The position numbers were made by a program, and so were the translations under genes. From assembly GCF_900103195.1 (NCBI RefSeq), contig NZ_FMWU01000007.1, forward strand, positions 160,111 to 224,110: DNA of 64,000 nucleotides. Reading direction: 5' to 3'. Shown here piece after piece: positions 56,917 to 64,000 of the stretch (within the stretch, counting starts at the first letter, position 1; each line of letters begins with the position of its first letter). Under the pieces are notes generated by a model that searched no databases, had not been told where the DNA came from, and saw only the letters and a program-made list of their open reading frames with translations. This stretch comes from Methylobacterium sp. UNC378MF. Lineage in GTDB: Bacteria > Pseudomonadota > Alphaproteobacteria > Rhizobiales > Beijerinckiaceae.

Positions 56917-57909
56917 TCACGCATCCCGTTTCCATAGCGCTGACAGGGTCTGCCAAGCTGGGGCCAGCGCGAGGCGCGTCAGCGGGATCAGCAGGCCGCC
57001 GACCGCCAACCCTATCAGGCCCGACGCGCTCGCGGTAACCAGCCATTCGACGAAGCCCTTGGCGTACGGCACGCGTGATACGACGGCTGCCGCGGCCGCA
57101 TGGGCGGCATGTGCAGGTGCAGACAGGCCGTAGGTCTCCAGCCCATGCATCAGGATCCCGCCACCGACCCAGATCATTGCCGCCGTACCGATGATAGCCA
57201 GGATCTTGAGTAGGATCGGCATGCTGCGGACCACACCGCGCCCGAGACCGCGGATGAGGCTTCCGAGTGGCGGTGTTGCGGTGCTGTGGGCGAGGGCGAG
57301 ACCGGCGTCGTCGGCCTTCACGATCAGCGCGACCACGCCGTAGACGCCGGCGGTGATGCCTACGGCGACAAGGGCCAGTATGCCCGCCCGCATCCAGAAG
57401 CTGCCCTCCGGAAGGGCCGCGAGTGTGATGGCCATGATCTCGGCCGAGAGGATGAAGTCGGTCTTGATCGCGCTCGCCACGCGGCGGTCTTCGCGCGACC
57501 GAGCGCCTTCGGCGCTTCCCTCACGGTCATCTTGATCGCCGTGTGCGCGATGCGGGACAAGGACCTCGAAGACCTTCTCGGCGCCTTCATAGCAAAGGTA
57601 GGCGCCACCCAGCATCAGGAGTGGCGTGATCGCCCAGGGTGCAAAGGCGCTGAGGGCGAGGGCGCCTGGGAGCAGGAATAGAAGTTTATTGCGGAGCGAA
57701 CCGACCGCGATTTTGCCGACGATCGGTAACTCGCGTTCCGCCGCGAAACCGACGACGTAGCGCGGTGTGACCGCCGCATCGTCGATGACGACGCCGGCGG
57801 CCTTCGTACCCGCCTTTGCCGCCTGGGCTGCAACGTCATCGAGGGAGGCCGCCGCAGCCCTGACCATGAAGGCGACATCGTCCAGTAAGGCAATCAGTCC
57901 GACGCTCAC
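56917..57909 (-). CDS. DUF808 (YedI-like) membrane protein
   Basis: A 330-residue inner-membrane protein with about seven hydrophobic segments. The N-terminal SVGLIALLDDVAFMVRAAAASLDDVAAQAAKAG and KAAGVVIDDAAVTPRYVVG are the family signature, followed by FLLPGALALSAFAPWAITPLLMLGGAYLCYEGAEK and SAIKTDFILSAEIMAITL. Function unknown. GTG 57909 is preferred because AGGGGAG lies just upstream; ATG 57933 would add eight residues. Confidence 0.9.
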   Translation of the reverse strand: MSVGLIALLDDVAFMVRAAAASLDDVAAQAAKAGTKAAGVVIDDAAVTPRYVVGFAAERELPIVGKIAVGSLRNKLLFLLPGALALSAFAPWAITPLLMLGGAYLCYEGAEKVFEVLVPHRAHGDQDDREGSAEGARSREDRRVASAIKTDFILSAEIMAITLAALPEGSFWMRAGILALVAVGITAGVYGVVALIVKADDAGLALAHSTATPPLGSLIRGLGRGVVRSMPILLKILAIIGTAAMIWVGGGILMHGLETYGLSAPAHAAHAAAAAVVSRVPYAKGFVEWLVTASASGLIGLAVGGLLIPLTRLALAPAWQTLSALWKRDA

Positions 57910-57913
57910 ACGT

Positions 57914-57920
57914 CTCCCCT
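57914..57920 (-). promoter_or_regulatory. Shine-Dalgarno deciding the DUF808 GTG start
   Basis: AGGGGAG on the minus strand ends 4 bases before GTG 57909 and supports that start over ATG 57933. Confidence 0.5.
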
Positions 57921-58893
57921 CATCCGCAATCAATCCGCCAGACAGACGATCCGCAGCTGGGTTTGATCCGTTGCGGTTAAAAAACGGGACCTCAGAGCGT
58001 GCTGAACTGCTTGCCCTCTCATCGATGCCAAGCTTCGAGGTGCAACAGCAGGCTTTCGACCGGACGGGCTCGGTCGCCCTGGGTCGCGGCCACTCATCGG
58101 TCGGTCACCTCCAGACCGGTCAGGATCAGTGGGGCCTGCGCATCCGGCACGCCGGGTGCTTCGGGCGACAGGGCCTCGGGACCGCCACCCGGTTCATGGC
58201 TGGCGGCGGTTGATGCCGCAGCAGGGAACGTTGACGCCGTCACAACAGCGATCGAAGAGGCCGAGGGTGCGGACGACACGGTACCGGGTGGCGTTGCGGA
58301 GGTTGCCGTAGACGGCGCCCTTGTCGAGGTGGGCACCGAGAGACTCCTGGTCGATGCGCGGTTATGCGCTCGCCTGGGCGCGAGCCAGGCGGCGGCGCCG
58401 CGAAGACCGGCGCCGGTGAGTACGAGAATCACTCTGTGAGTTAAGCCGCATCGCCGAACTCGGGTGATTCAGTGTCCGTCTCGACAGGGGCACGGGCGCG
58501 GACCGCGCGGCAGCGCATTTCTTCGCGCGACAACGATGAGACTGATGGATCGCATCAACTGCCTAAGTCGTCGGCCTGTCTCTGAAGACAGACCCGGATG
58601 CGCGACGGTCGGCACCGCGATCCGACTTCGCTTCCCTATGATGGGCTCTCCCGAACCCAGCCTATCCGGCTGGCCTGGAATGAATCCATCAGAATGGCTC
58701 GGCAATCGATAATTCGATGGAAATGAGTGGCGCGCGACGAGCAATGCGTGGCCGGTTACTGAACCGGTAACAATGTTCCCGACGATTCGTTGACCCGTTG
58801 GCTGGCAGGCGCCATCAAATAATCACCTGACCGGCGCGATATTGCTCGGCAGGAGCACAGATCTCGTTAATTATTACAGATATATCGAAAGTC
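57921..58893. other. Long region with no convincing gene
   Basis: Almost 1 kb between divergent genes. A 112-codon leftward frame (58094-58432) starts with a hydrophobic stretch but is mostly Ala/Ser/Thr/Pro and lacks a ribosome site; a rightward frame at about 58210-58437 has an acidic, coding-like patch but no start. Overlapping short palindromes (CCGGTT-ACTG-AACCGG, 58752-58767) lie near the right end. The right end is AT-richer and should hold the promoter of the gene at 58900. Confidence 0.45.
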
Positions 58894-58899
58894 GTGGCT

Positions 58900-59184
58900 A
58901 TGAAGACAATCATCATGGCGGGTTTCGGTGCGCTGCTGAGCACCACCGCCTTCGCTCAGCCGGCGACCGAGTTCCTCGGGCGCGATCTGCGCGACCGCGG
59001 CGCGGCCTACACCGCTACGGACCGAGCCCGCGAGGATTTCGGCGTCGCCCGTGAGCGTGCAGCCGAAGGAAACTATGTGGGCGCCGCGATCGCCCAGGAG
59101 CGCGGTGCGATCGAGCGCGACCGGGCTGACCGCGATGTTCTCGCGGCGGACCGTAATCGCGAAATCTATCGCCGGACCCGCTGA
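58900..59184 (+). CDS. Small exported hypothetical protein
   Basis: A 94-residue protein with a signal peptide of about 20 residues (MKTIIMAGFGALLSTTAFAQ). The mature part is strongly charged and helical, with many Arg/Asp/Glu pairs (RDLRDRG, RERAAEGNY, ERGAIERDRADRD). No cysteines and no recognised family. GTG 58894 is an alternative start two codons earlier. Probably soluble in the periplasm. Confidence 0.6.
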   Translation: MKTIIMAGFGALLSTTAFAQPATEFLGRDLRDRGAAYTATDRAREDFGVARERAAEGNYVGAAIAQERGAIERDRADRDVLAADRNREIYRRTR

Positions 59185-59321
59185 GGAGTCTCGCGCGGCG
59201 ATCGCCCTGCCATGGCTCGCCGCGCCAGCGCGGTCGCGAGCTGGTTGCACGACACCGTTCACAGCACCGACGCTTCTTGGCGCGGCGTCGCCGAGGCAAT
59301 GATCTCTTCCCGGGGGACCGG

Positions 59322-60476
59322 ATGCGCCAGGCATTGCAAAGTACTGTGGCGGGCGCCTGCCCACCCGTCTCATCGCGCTTCCGGCACATGCCGCTGTGTC
59401 TCGCTCTTCTGAGCCTGGGCCTTGTCGGGGCAGGGCTGTTGGGACCGACGAAACCGGCCGAAGCCCAGGAGGGTCCGAGCTACGCGGACGATCGACGCGG
59501 CATCTTCCTGCCGTTTCTGAACACCCCGGAAGCCGGTGACGTGATCACCAAGTCGCCTCGTCTCGGCCTTTCCTTCGGCGGCGCGGTGCGACCCGTTTTA
59601 GTGGACACCGGCTCCACCGGCATCGTGGTCTCGGCCGGCCGCATCCCCAACAATGAAACACTGCCCAGCGAGCCGGGACGCCTGACCTATTCGAGTTCTG
59701 GCCGGATCATGATCGGCCGCTGGATCCGTGTGCCGGTCACCCTGTGGGGCCGCAATGGCCAGAGCGTGGCCACCCAGCCCATCCGGGTCCTCGCGGTCGA
59801 CCGTATCGACTGCGCCGAACGCGCCCGCAACTGCACGCCCGAAGAGGCGCCCAGCCACGTGGCGATGATGGGCATCGGATTCGGCCGCGAAGACGACAGC
59901 CAGACCCAGAGCACGCCGGACACCAACCCCCTGCTCAACGCGGAACCGCCCGGCCCCGGCGCACTGCGCCGCGGCTACGTGCTGACCCGGCGGGGCGTGC
60001 ATGTCGGCCTGACGCGCGCCAATACGCGCGGCCGCTTCCGCTTCGTGAAGCTCGATCCGCACCCGCACGTACCGGGGGACTGGCTTGGCGTCCCCGCTTG
60101 CATCACCGTCGACGGGCGGGAGCCGGGCGTCTGCGGGCGCGCGCTTCTCGACACCGGCGTCACCGGCATGTTCCTGACGCTGCCGCCTGCGCAGGTCGCG
60201 GACAGCGTCCGGACCGATGCGGCTGGTCACGGCGTCCTCCGGTCCGGAACGCGCCTGAACTTCCGCTTCGGCGACTCGGCCAGCTACGCGATCATTGTCG
60301 GCGATCACGCGTCGCCGCTCGCGCCCGAGCGCATCGTCCTCAATACGACCCGCCCGCAGCCCTTCGTCAACACGGGTCTGCACGTCCTCAATGGCTTCGA
60401 CGTCCTCTACGACGCCGACCGCGGATATTACGGATTCCGCCCTCGCAGCACGCTTTCGGCGGCCGACGATCGATGA
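59322..60476 (+). CDS. Secreted protein with two Asp-Thr-Gly motifs, pepsin-like
   Basis: A 384-residue exported protein; the signal segment is LCLALLSLGLVGAGLLG at about 25-41. The mature part has VLVDTGSTGIVVSA with D95 and a second copy-like LLDTGVTGMFLTLP with D277, about 180 residues apart, as in two-lobed pepsins. Between them HVAMMGIGFGRE resembles the hydrophobic-Gly motif of the first lobe, and the end LNGFDVLYDADRGYYGFRP resembles the pepsin C-terminal strand. I infer an aspartic protease of the A1-like fold. ATG 59322 follows GGGGGA. Its stop overlaps the next gene by ATGA. Confidence 0.65.
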   Translation: MRQALQSTVAGACPPVSSRFRHMPLCLALLSLGLVGAGLLGPTKPAEAQEGPSYADDRRGIFLPFLNTPEAGDVITKSPRLGLSFGGAVRPVLVDTGSTGIVVSAGRIPNNETLPSEPGRLTYSSSGRIMIGRWIRVPVTLWGRNGQSVATQPIRVLAVDRIDCAERARNCTPEEAPSHVAMMGIGFGREDDSQTQSTPDTNPLLNAEPPGPGALRRGYVLTRRGVHVGLTRANTRGRFRFVKLDPHPHVPGDWLGVPACITVDGREPGVCGRALLDTGVTGMFLTLPPAQVADSVRTDAAGHGVLRSGTRLNFRFGDSASYAIIVGDHASPLAPERIVLNTTRPQPFVNTGLHVLNGFDVLYDADRGYYGFRPRSTLSAADDR

Positions 60477-60931
60477 CCGGCAGGCTGGCCACCCATCCAA
60501 TCCGCGGTTCGATGCCCGTGTCTCCCATGTTACGCAAAGCCCTTGTCGCCATCCTGCTTCTCGTCCCCACAGCTGGGTTCGGGGCTCAAGCGGATTGCAA
60601 CCAGCCCGCAAACCAGATGGAGGCGGGTTTCTGCACGGGGCAGGCATTCGATCGGGTCGATGCAGAACTGAACCGAAGCTACACGACGTTGCGTAGCAAA
60701 CTCGACGACAATGGCCGGCGCAATCTGGTTGCCGCCGAGCGGGCGTGGATCACGTTCCGGGACCTCGAGTGCAACCTGCGGACCGGATACAACGCGTCGA
60801 CGCCCGACGACAATGGAAGTCTCTCGCCAATGCTCCTGGGCGAATGCAAGATCACGCTGACGCGCCAGCGCATCCAGGACCTGGCGGCGCAGATCAAATG
60901 CCCAGGTGGCGATCTCTCCTGCCCGCCGTGA
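60473..60931 (+). CDS. LprI/DUF1311-type exported protein 1
   Basis: A 152-residue protein with a signal peptide ending near GFGAQA. The mature domain has DCNQPANQMEAGFCTGQAF, then ELNRSYTTLRSKL and AERAWITFRDLECNL, the four-helix DUF1311/LprI pattern with conserved Cys pairs. LprI of Mycobacterium tuberculosis inhibits lysozyme; most others are untested. ATG 60473 overlaps the pepsin-like gene stop (ATGA); ATG 60512 and 60527 are alternatives closer to the signal peptide. Confidence 0.82.
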   Translation: MTGRLATHPIRGSMPVSPMLRKALVAILLLVPTAGFGAQADCNQPANQMEAGFCTGQAFDRVDAELNRSYTTLRSKLDDNGRRNLVAAERAWITFRDLECNLRTGYNASTPDDNGSLSPMLLGECKITLTRQRIQDLAAQIKCPGGDLSCPP

Positions 60932-60980
60932 CCGGCACGTCACCCCGTCCCACCAACCCCCTGCTCAGACGTTGCATCTC

Positions 60981-61301
60981 ATGATTATCGTTACGACCGA
61001 GAATATTCCGAACTACCATGTGCGTGAGGTGCGGGGCCCGTGCTTCGGCGCCGTGGTGCACAGCCGCGGCGCAGTCGGCAATTTCACCGCGGGGCTGCGC
61101 AGCCTGATGGGTGGCGAAATCAACGAATACAGCCAGTTGATCGAGCAGGCCCGGTCTCAGGCCGTCGACCGCATGGCACAGAACGCGGCGCAACTCGGCG
61201 CCAATGCCATCGTCATGATGCGCTTCGATACGGCCGACACCGACCAGTCCATGATGGGCGTCGTCGCCTACGGCACGGCCGTAATCGTCGAGACTCGTTA
61301 A
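60981..61301 (+). CDS. YbjQ/UPF0145 family protein
   Basis: A 106-residue soluble protein starting MIIVTTENIPNYHVREVRG with GEINEYSQLIEQARSQAVDRM and GANAIVMMRFDT, the standard UPF0145 pattern. It forms pentameric beta-rich assemblies in homologues; function unknown. It is 49 bases after the LprI-like gene, on the same strand. Confidence 0.9.
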   Translation: MIIVTTENIPNYHVREVRGPCFGAVVHSRGAVGNFTAGLRSLMGGEINEYSQLIEQARSQAVDRMAQNAAQLGANAIVMMRFDTADTDQSMMGVVAYGTAVIVETR

Positions 61302-61470
61302 GTCGCACGTCACGAGCTCAGGCCCAGCCTGAACGAGCAACCTCGCCACGGGGCCATGCCGCTCGGTCTGACCGCGGTAAGACCTCCAACAGACTGTCTT
61401 AACCCTCTGTTACCCGCGCTTTCCGGTCGCGTCCGGTTGACGCGGAGCGCATGAATTAGGCCCGACAACC

Positions 61471-61926
61471 ATGTCCCACATGCACCACAAGCCCTTTCGC
61501 CTGCTGAACGCCGCAATTCCCACCCTCGTCGGGCTGCTCGCCTGTGGGGTTATGCCGGCCACGGCGCGCGCTGATCAGCCGTCGGCGAAACTGTGCCTGA
61601 ACGAAACCTCGACGCCTGGCACCACGGATTGCATGGCGCGCGCGCTTCAGGAGGCCGATGCGAAGCTCAACGCGGTCTACAAGAAGGCGATGTCGGTGAT
61701 CGACCACGATGATCGCACGCAGGACCCGAGCGCCAAGGCCGTCTGGAAGACTCAACTCGAGAAGGCGCAGCGGGCCTGGATTGCCTTCCGGGACGCCGAT
61801 TGCGGCGACCTGACCTACAGTGAGTGGTCCAACGGGAGCGGAGCGAACCCGGCTGTCCCCGCGTGCCGCTACGACAAGACGGTGCAGAGAACCGCCGACC
61901 TTCTCAGCCGCTATCCGCTGCACTGA
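61471..61926 (+). CDS. LprI/DUF1311-type exported protein 2
   Basis: A 151-residue protein, signal peptide ending near ATARA. The mature part has CLNETSTPGTTDCMARALQ, DAKLNAVYKKAMSVI and LEKAQRAWIAFRDADCGDL, the same DUF1311/LprI layout as the gene at 60473 but with clearly different sequence. A TTAA-N7-TTAC sequence at 61399-61413, one base from a CtrA site, lies about 60 bases before the ATG; this is only suggestive. Confidence 0.82.
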   Translation: MSHMHHKPFRLLNAAIPTLVGLLACGVMPATARADQPSAKLCLNETSTPGTTDCMARALQEADAKLNAVYKKAMSVIDHDDRTQDPSAKAVWKTQLEKAQRAWIAFRDADCGDLTYSEWSNGSGANPAVPACRYDKTVQRTADLLSRYPLH

Positions 61927-62143
61927 AATCCGTCCGGAACGGTGTTGGCGATGTAGACGGATGGACAGATCGACGCCCTGAACGCCACCACCAACATCTC
62001 GTAATACCAATGATGCCCTAAAGGGCCACGAAAATCTGCACGCAGTCCGATCTCTTGCCTATCGTTATTTTTTAAAAATCATCCGAGTTAGGCATATCCC
62101 GCACGGATGCTGAATTGCCTTTGCCGCTACGTCGGAGATAGAG

Positions 62144-62548
62144 ATGCATTATTACGCGAATGCGATGAGAAACTATGCCAATTTTTCAGGTCGCGCATCG
62201 CGGTCTGATTATTGGTATTATGTTCTTATTTACGTCGTAATTTGCTTTCTGGCTGGCTTCGGCGATGGATTTATACATGGATTTTTCAGGACGCATGAGA
62301 ATCCAAATATATTGTCTGCGATCGTTCATCTCGTGCATTTCGTTCCTTCTCTCTCCATATTCGTTCGCCGGCTCCACGATACCGACCGGTCCGGTTGGTG
62401 GTATTTCGCGGCTTTTACGATCGTGGGGCTTATTCCGCTCTTCATCTTCTCGGTGACCCGCGGAACTGCCGGCCCGAACAGGTTCGGGCCGGATCCGGTG
62501 AATACCGAGGCCCCTCTTTCTGGCGGGCCAACGGTTCGTTTCGGTTGA
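62144..62548 (+). CDS. DUF805 membrane protein, AT-rich gene
   Basis: A 134-residue inner-membrane protein with about three helices. NYANFSGRASRSDYWYYVL and VRRLHDTDRSGWWYF are the DUF805 signature. Function unknown. The codons are unlike the window: TTT, TAT, ATA and AAT dominate, and GC falls well below the neighbours, suggesting recent acquisition or relaxed codon use. The upstream 200 bases are also AT-rich. Confidence 0.88.
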   Translation: MHYYANAMRNYANFSGRASRSDYWYYVLIYVVICFLAGFGDGFIHGFFRTHENPNILSAIVHLVHFVPSLSIFVRRLHDTDRSGWWYFAAFTIVGLIPLFIFSVTRGTAGPNRFGPDPVNTEAPLSGGPTVRFG

Positions 62549-63213
62549 GCGTCCCTATCTGGATCGGGCCGTAGAGATAGAGAAACGAATTCGGCGGGGT
62601 TACACGTAAGACAATGGGGCCTGCCAAGGTCCCGCGCTGGGCGACAGGGTTGAGGCGATGGCGCCTGGGTGCGGCAATGTCGGCGGCAGCAGGACGGCAC
62701 GTCCTTCGGCTGCTCGGTGTGGCGGGGCTCGGGCTTACTGGCAGCGCGGCCATAAGAACCGTGCGCCGTCGGTCGTTCGGTCAGTCCCGGTGCGCATCCC
62801 GGGATGGGCGCACCGGCACAAGCCCTTTTCGACTGACCGGGTCTTCCGCGTTTCGGGCACGATGGCCGGAAGCGAACCGTCCCCGGCCCTATGTTTCGGC
62901 AAGCGGACCGATCAGAGCCGCAGCATCGGCGCCCGGTCCTCAGGTGGCGTTGCTGGAACCAAGCGGTTCCGCCGCCAGTCGCCGCGTGCAGGCATGAGTT
63001 CTCCTTGACCAGCACGCGCTCCCGCCGGCGCAGCCGCTCGACCTCCCCCGAAGATCCTCCATGCCGCTGACCCTGGTGCTCAGCCGGAGCGCGCCCGGGC
63101 CAACACCTGCCGGCACCCGGATACGGCGAGGGGTCTAGGATCCCGACAGGTTCGCGTGCCGTCGTGTCGGGCAGTGTATTCGGCGGTACCCAGAGGCGTG
63201 CACCCTCAATGCA
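62549..63213. other. Region with no convincing gene upstream of flagellin end
   Basis: About 660 bases without a credible gene. Several open frames cross it in both directions but their translations are Arg/Ser/Pro-rich. A leftward stretch near 62990-63075 reads GEVERLRRRERVLVKENS, which recalls the leucine zipper of IS3-type OrfA, but it is too short to call. Confidence 0.4.
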
Positions 63214-63240
63214 AACGGCCGGAGCTGTGCTCCGGCCGTT
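63214..63240 (-). terminator. Terminator hairpin after flagellin
   Basis: AACGGCCGGAGC (63214-63225) and GCTCCGGCCGTT (63229-63240) make a perfect 12-bp stem with a 3-base loop, 22 bases past the flagellin stop. A short T-run follows on the minus strand. Confidence 0.85.
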
Positions 63241-63262
63241 GCGTCGATGACGAGAGAGGTAT

Positions 63263-64000
63263 TTACCGCAGGAGCTGGAGAACGCCCTGCTGTGCGGAGT
63301 TGGCGAGCGACAGGGCCGAGATGCCCATCGACTGACGCGTCGACAGCGCCTGCGAGTTGGCCGCTTCCTGGTTCAGATCGGCATTGGTCAGGTTGGCCGA
63401 ACCGGTCTGCAGTACGTTGATAATCTGCTTGGAGAAGTCCTGCCGGTTCTGCACCACCGACAGGTTCGAGCCCAGCGTGCTCGCCGCCGAGTTCAGGCTG
63501 TTGCCGGCGCTCGTCAGGGTCGCCAGCGTCTTGTTGACGTCCGCGTTGAGCAGGAAGTTGCCGAGACCGGTCTGGCTCGTCGAGCTGTTGGAGTTGGTAA
63601 TCGCCGACAGGCCGAGGCCGCTGGCGGTCGCGTCCACCGAGGCGACGTTCAGGTTGGAGCTGCCGGTGTCGTTGAACTTGATGTTCATGTCATTGCCCTT
63701 GCCGGCAATGAGGTTGACGCCGTTGTAGCTGGCGTCGCCGGCGAGCTGCGTGATCTGGTTGAGCAGGTTGTTGTACTGCTGGGCCAGGGAGGCGCGCTGG
63801 GTCACGCCGGAGATCGACAGGTCGCTGCTGACCACCGTGGAGGCGGTGACGCCGCCAGCGGTGTAGGTCGAGGCGGTGGTCGAGGACGAGGTGAAGCCGA
63901 GCGCGGCCTGGCTGGCGGCGTTCTGGAATTCGACGTCAGCCTGGGCGTTCAGCACGATCTTGGTGCCGGTGCTGTCGAGGGAGAAGATCGCGCCGGCGCC
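63263..64000 (-). CDS. Flagellin, C-terminal part (5' end beyond window)
   Basis: The last 245 residues of a flagellin, continuing past base 64000. The C-terminal D0/D1 region is typical: AQQYNNLLNQITQLAGDASYNG, then LSVVQNRQDFSKQIINVLQTG, ADLNQEAANSQALSTRQSMGISALSLANSAQQGVLQLL, which packs in the filament core. The Ser/Thr/Gly/Asn-rich stretch in the middle is the exposed variable domain, and no cysteines are present. The frame is open to the window edge. A strong terminator follows. Confidence 0.95.
   Translation of the reverse strand, partial: GAGAIFSLDSTGTKIVLNAQADVEFQNAASQAALGFTSSSTTASTYTAGGVTASTVVSSDLSISGVTQRASLAQQYNNLLNQITQLAGDASYNGVNLIAGKGNDMNIKFNDTGSSNLNVASVDATASGLGLSAITNSNSSTSQTGLGNFLLNADVNKTLATLTSAGNSLNSAASTLGSNLSVVQNRQDFSKQIINVLQTGSANLTNADLNQEAANSQALSTRQSMGISALSLANSAQQGVLQLLR

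Noticed and set aside
58094..58432. 112-codon leftward frame with hydrophobic N-terminus
   Set aside because: No ribosome site, GTG start and low-complexity Ala/Ser/Thr/Pro sequence; a fusion of chance is more likely, though a small secreted protein is not excluded.
61399..61413. CtrA-like site TTAACCCTCTGTTAC
   Set aside because: One mismatch to TTAA-N7-TTAA and short; in a window this size such a match can occur by chance. Kept only as a remark.
62990..63075. Leftward stretch resembling an IS3 OrfA leucine zipper
   Set aside because: About 18 matching-like residues only (GEVERLRRRERVLVKENS); no helix-turn-helix, no second frame, no terminal repeats. Charged Arg/Glu runs arise easily in GC-rich DNA.

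Overview
The window is about 64 kb of very GC-rich, gene-dense DNA whose gene content and order fit an alphaproteobacterium of the order Hyphomicrobiales, most probably Methylobacterium or a close relative. The clues are the trpD-trpC-moaC-moeA string, ChvI/ChvG with the short HPr kinase and a ManX-type EIIA, a lipid A very-long-chain fatty acid gene set, PQQ-type sugar dehydrogenase with cytochrome c, SelB, and GC-rich intergenic palindromes. This is inferred from protein families I recognise by eye; no database search was run.

Layout. 1-2.7 kb: tryptophan and molybdopterin genes in a translationally coupled string. 2.7-8.1 kb: a GT-C-like membrane protein diverging from an FAD oxidoreductase, then a sorbosone/glucose dehydrogenase-like protein and a small cytochrome c separated by a ~100-base palindrome. 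8.1-11.3 kb: leftward lepA, a 66-residue protein and a HugZ-like protein. 11.6-15.1 kb: chvI-chvG-hprK-manX envelope/carbon signalling operon, with no ptsH behind it. 15.2-24.9 kb: leftward block of an EamA exporter, hslU, a SulP transporter, two chemoreceptors, hslV and an SGNH hydrolase; hslU and hslV are about 6 kb apart. 25.3-29.3 kb: a glycosyltransferase and small-protein pair typical of the Nit1C (MSMEG_0565-0572) cluster but without its other members, then leftward selB. 29.6-34.5 kb: CYTH/CHAD protein, YbdK-like ligase, TerB-like protein, Zn-amidohydrolase. 34.7-39.2 kb: KAS, SDR, alcohol dehydrogenase and LpxXL-like acyltransferase resembling the rhizobial C28 fatty acid cluster for lipid A. 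39.2-46.4 kb: two exported proteins, an M81 / Ldh / UxaA gene series that may form an uncharacterised catabolic operon, and a reductase. 46.5-56.4 kb: exported protein, putA, a periplasmic binding protein, DUF2218, a GlcD-like flavoprotein, FAH-family hydrolase and Nudix protein, ending at a tRNA-Gly(GCC).

From the tRNA to the end (56.5-64 kb) gene density falls: two long stretches lack convincing genes, the proteins are mostly small and exported (two LprI/DUF1311 proteins, YbjQ, DUF805), and one DUF805 gene is strikingly AT-richer than its surroundings. The most unusual gene here is a secreted protein with two Asp-Thr-Gly motifs and pepsin-like layout, overlapping an LprI-like gene by ATGA. 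The window ends inside a leftward flagellin gene with a strong terminator hairpin.
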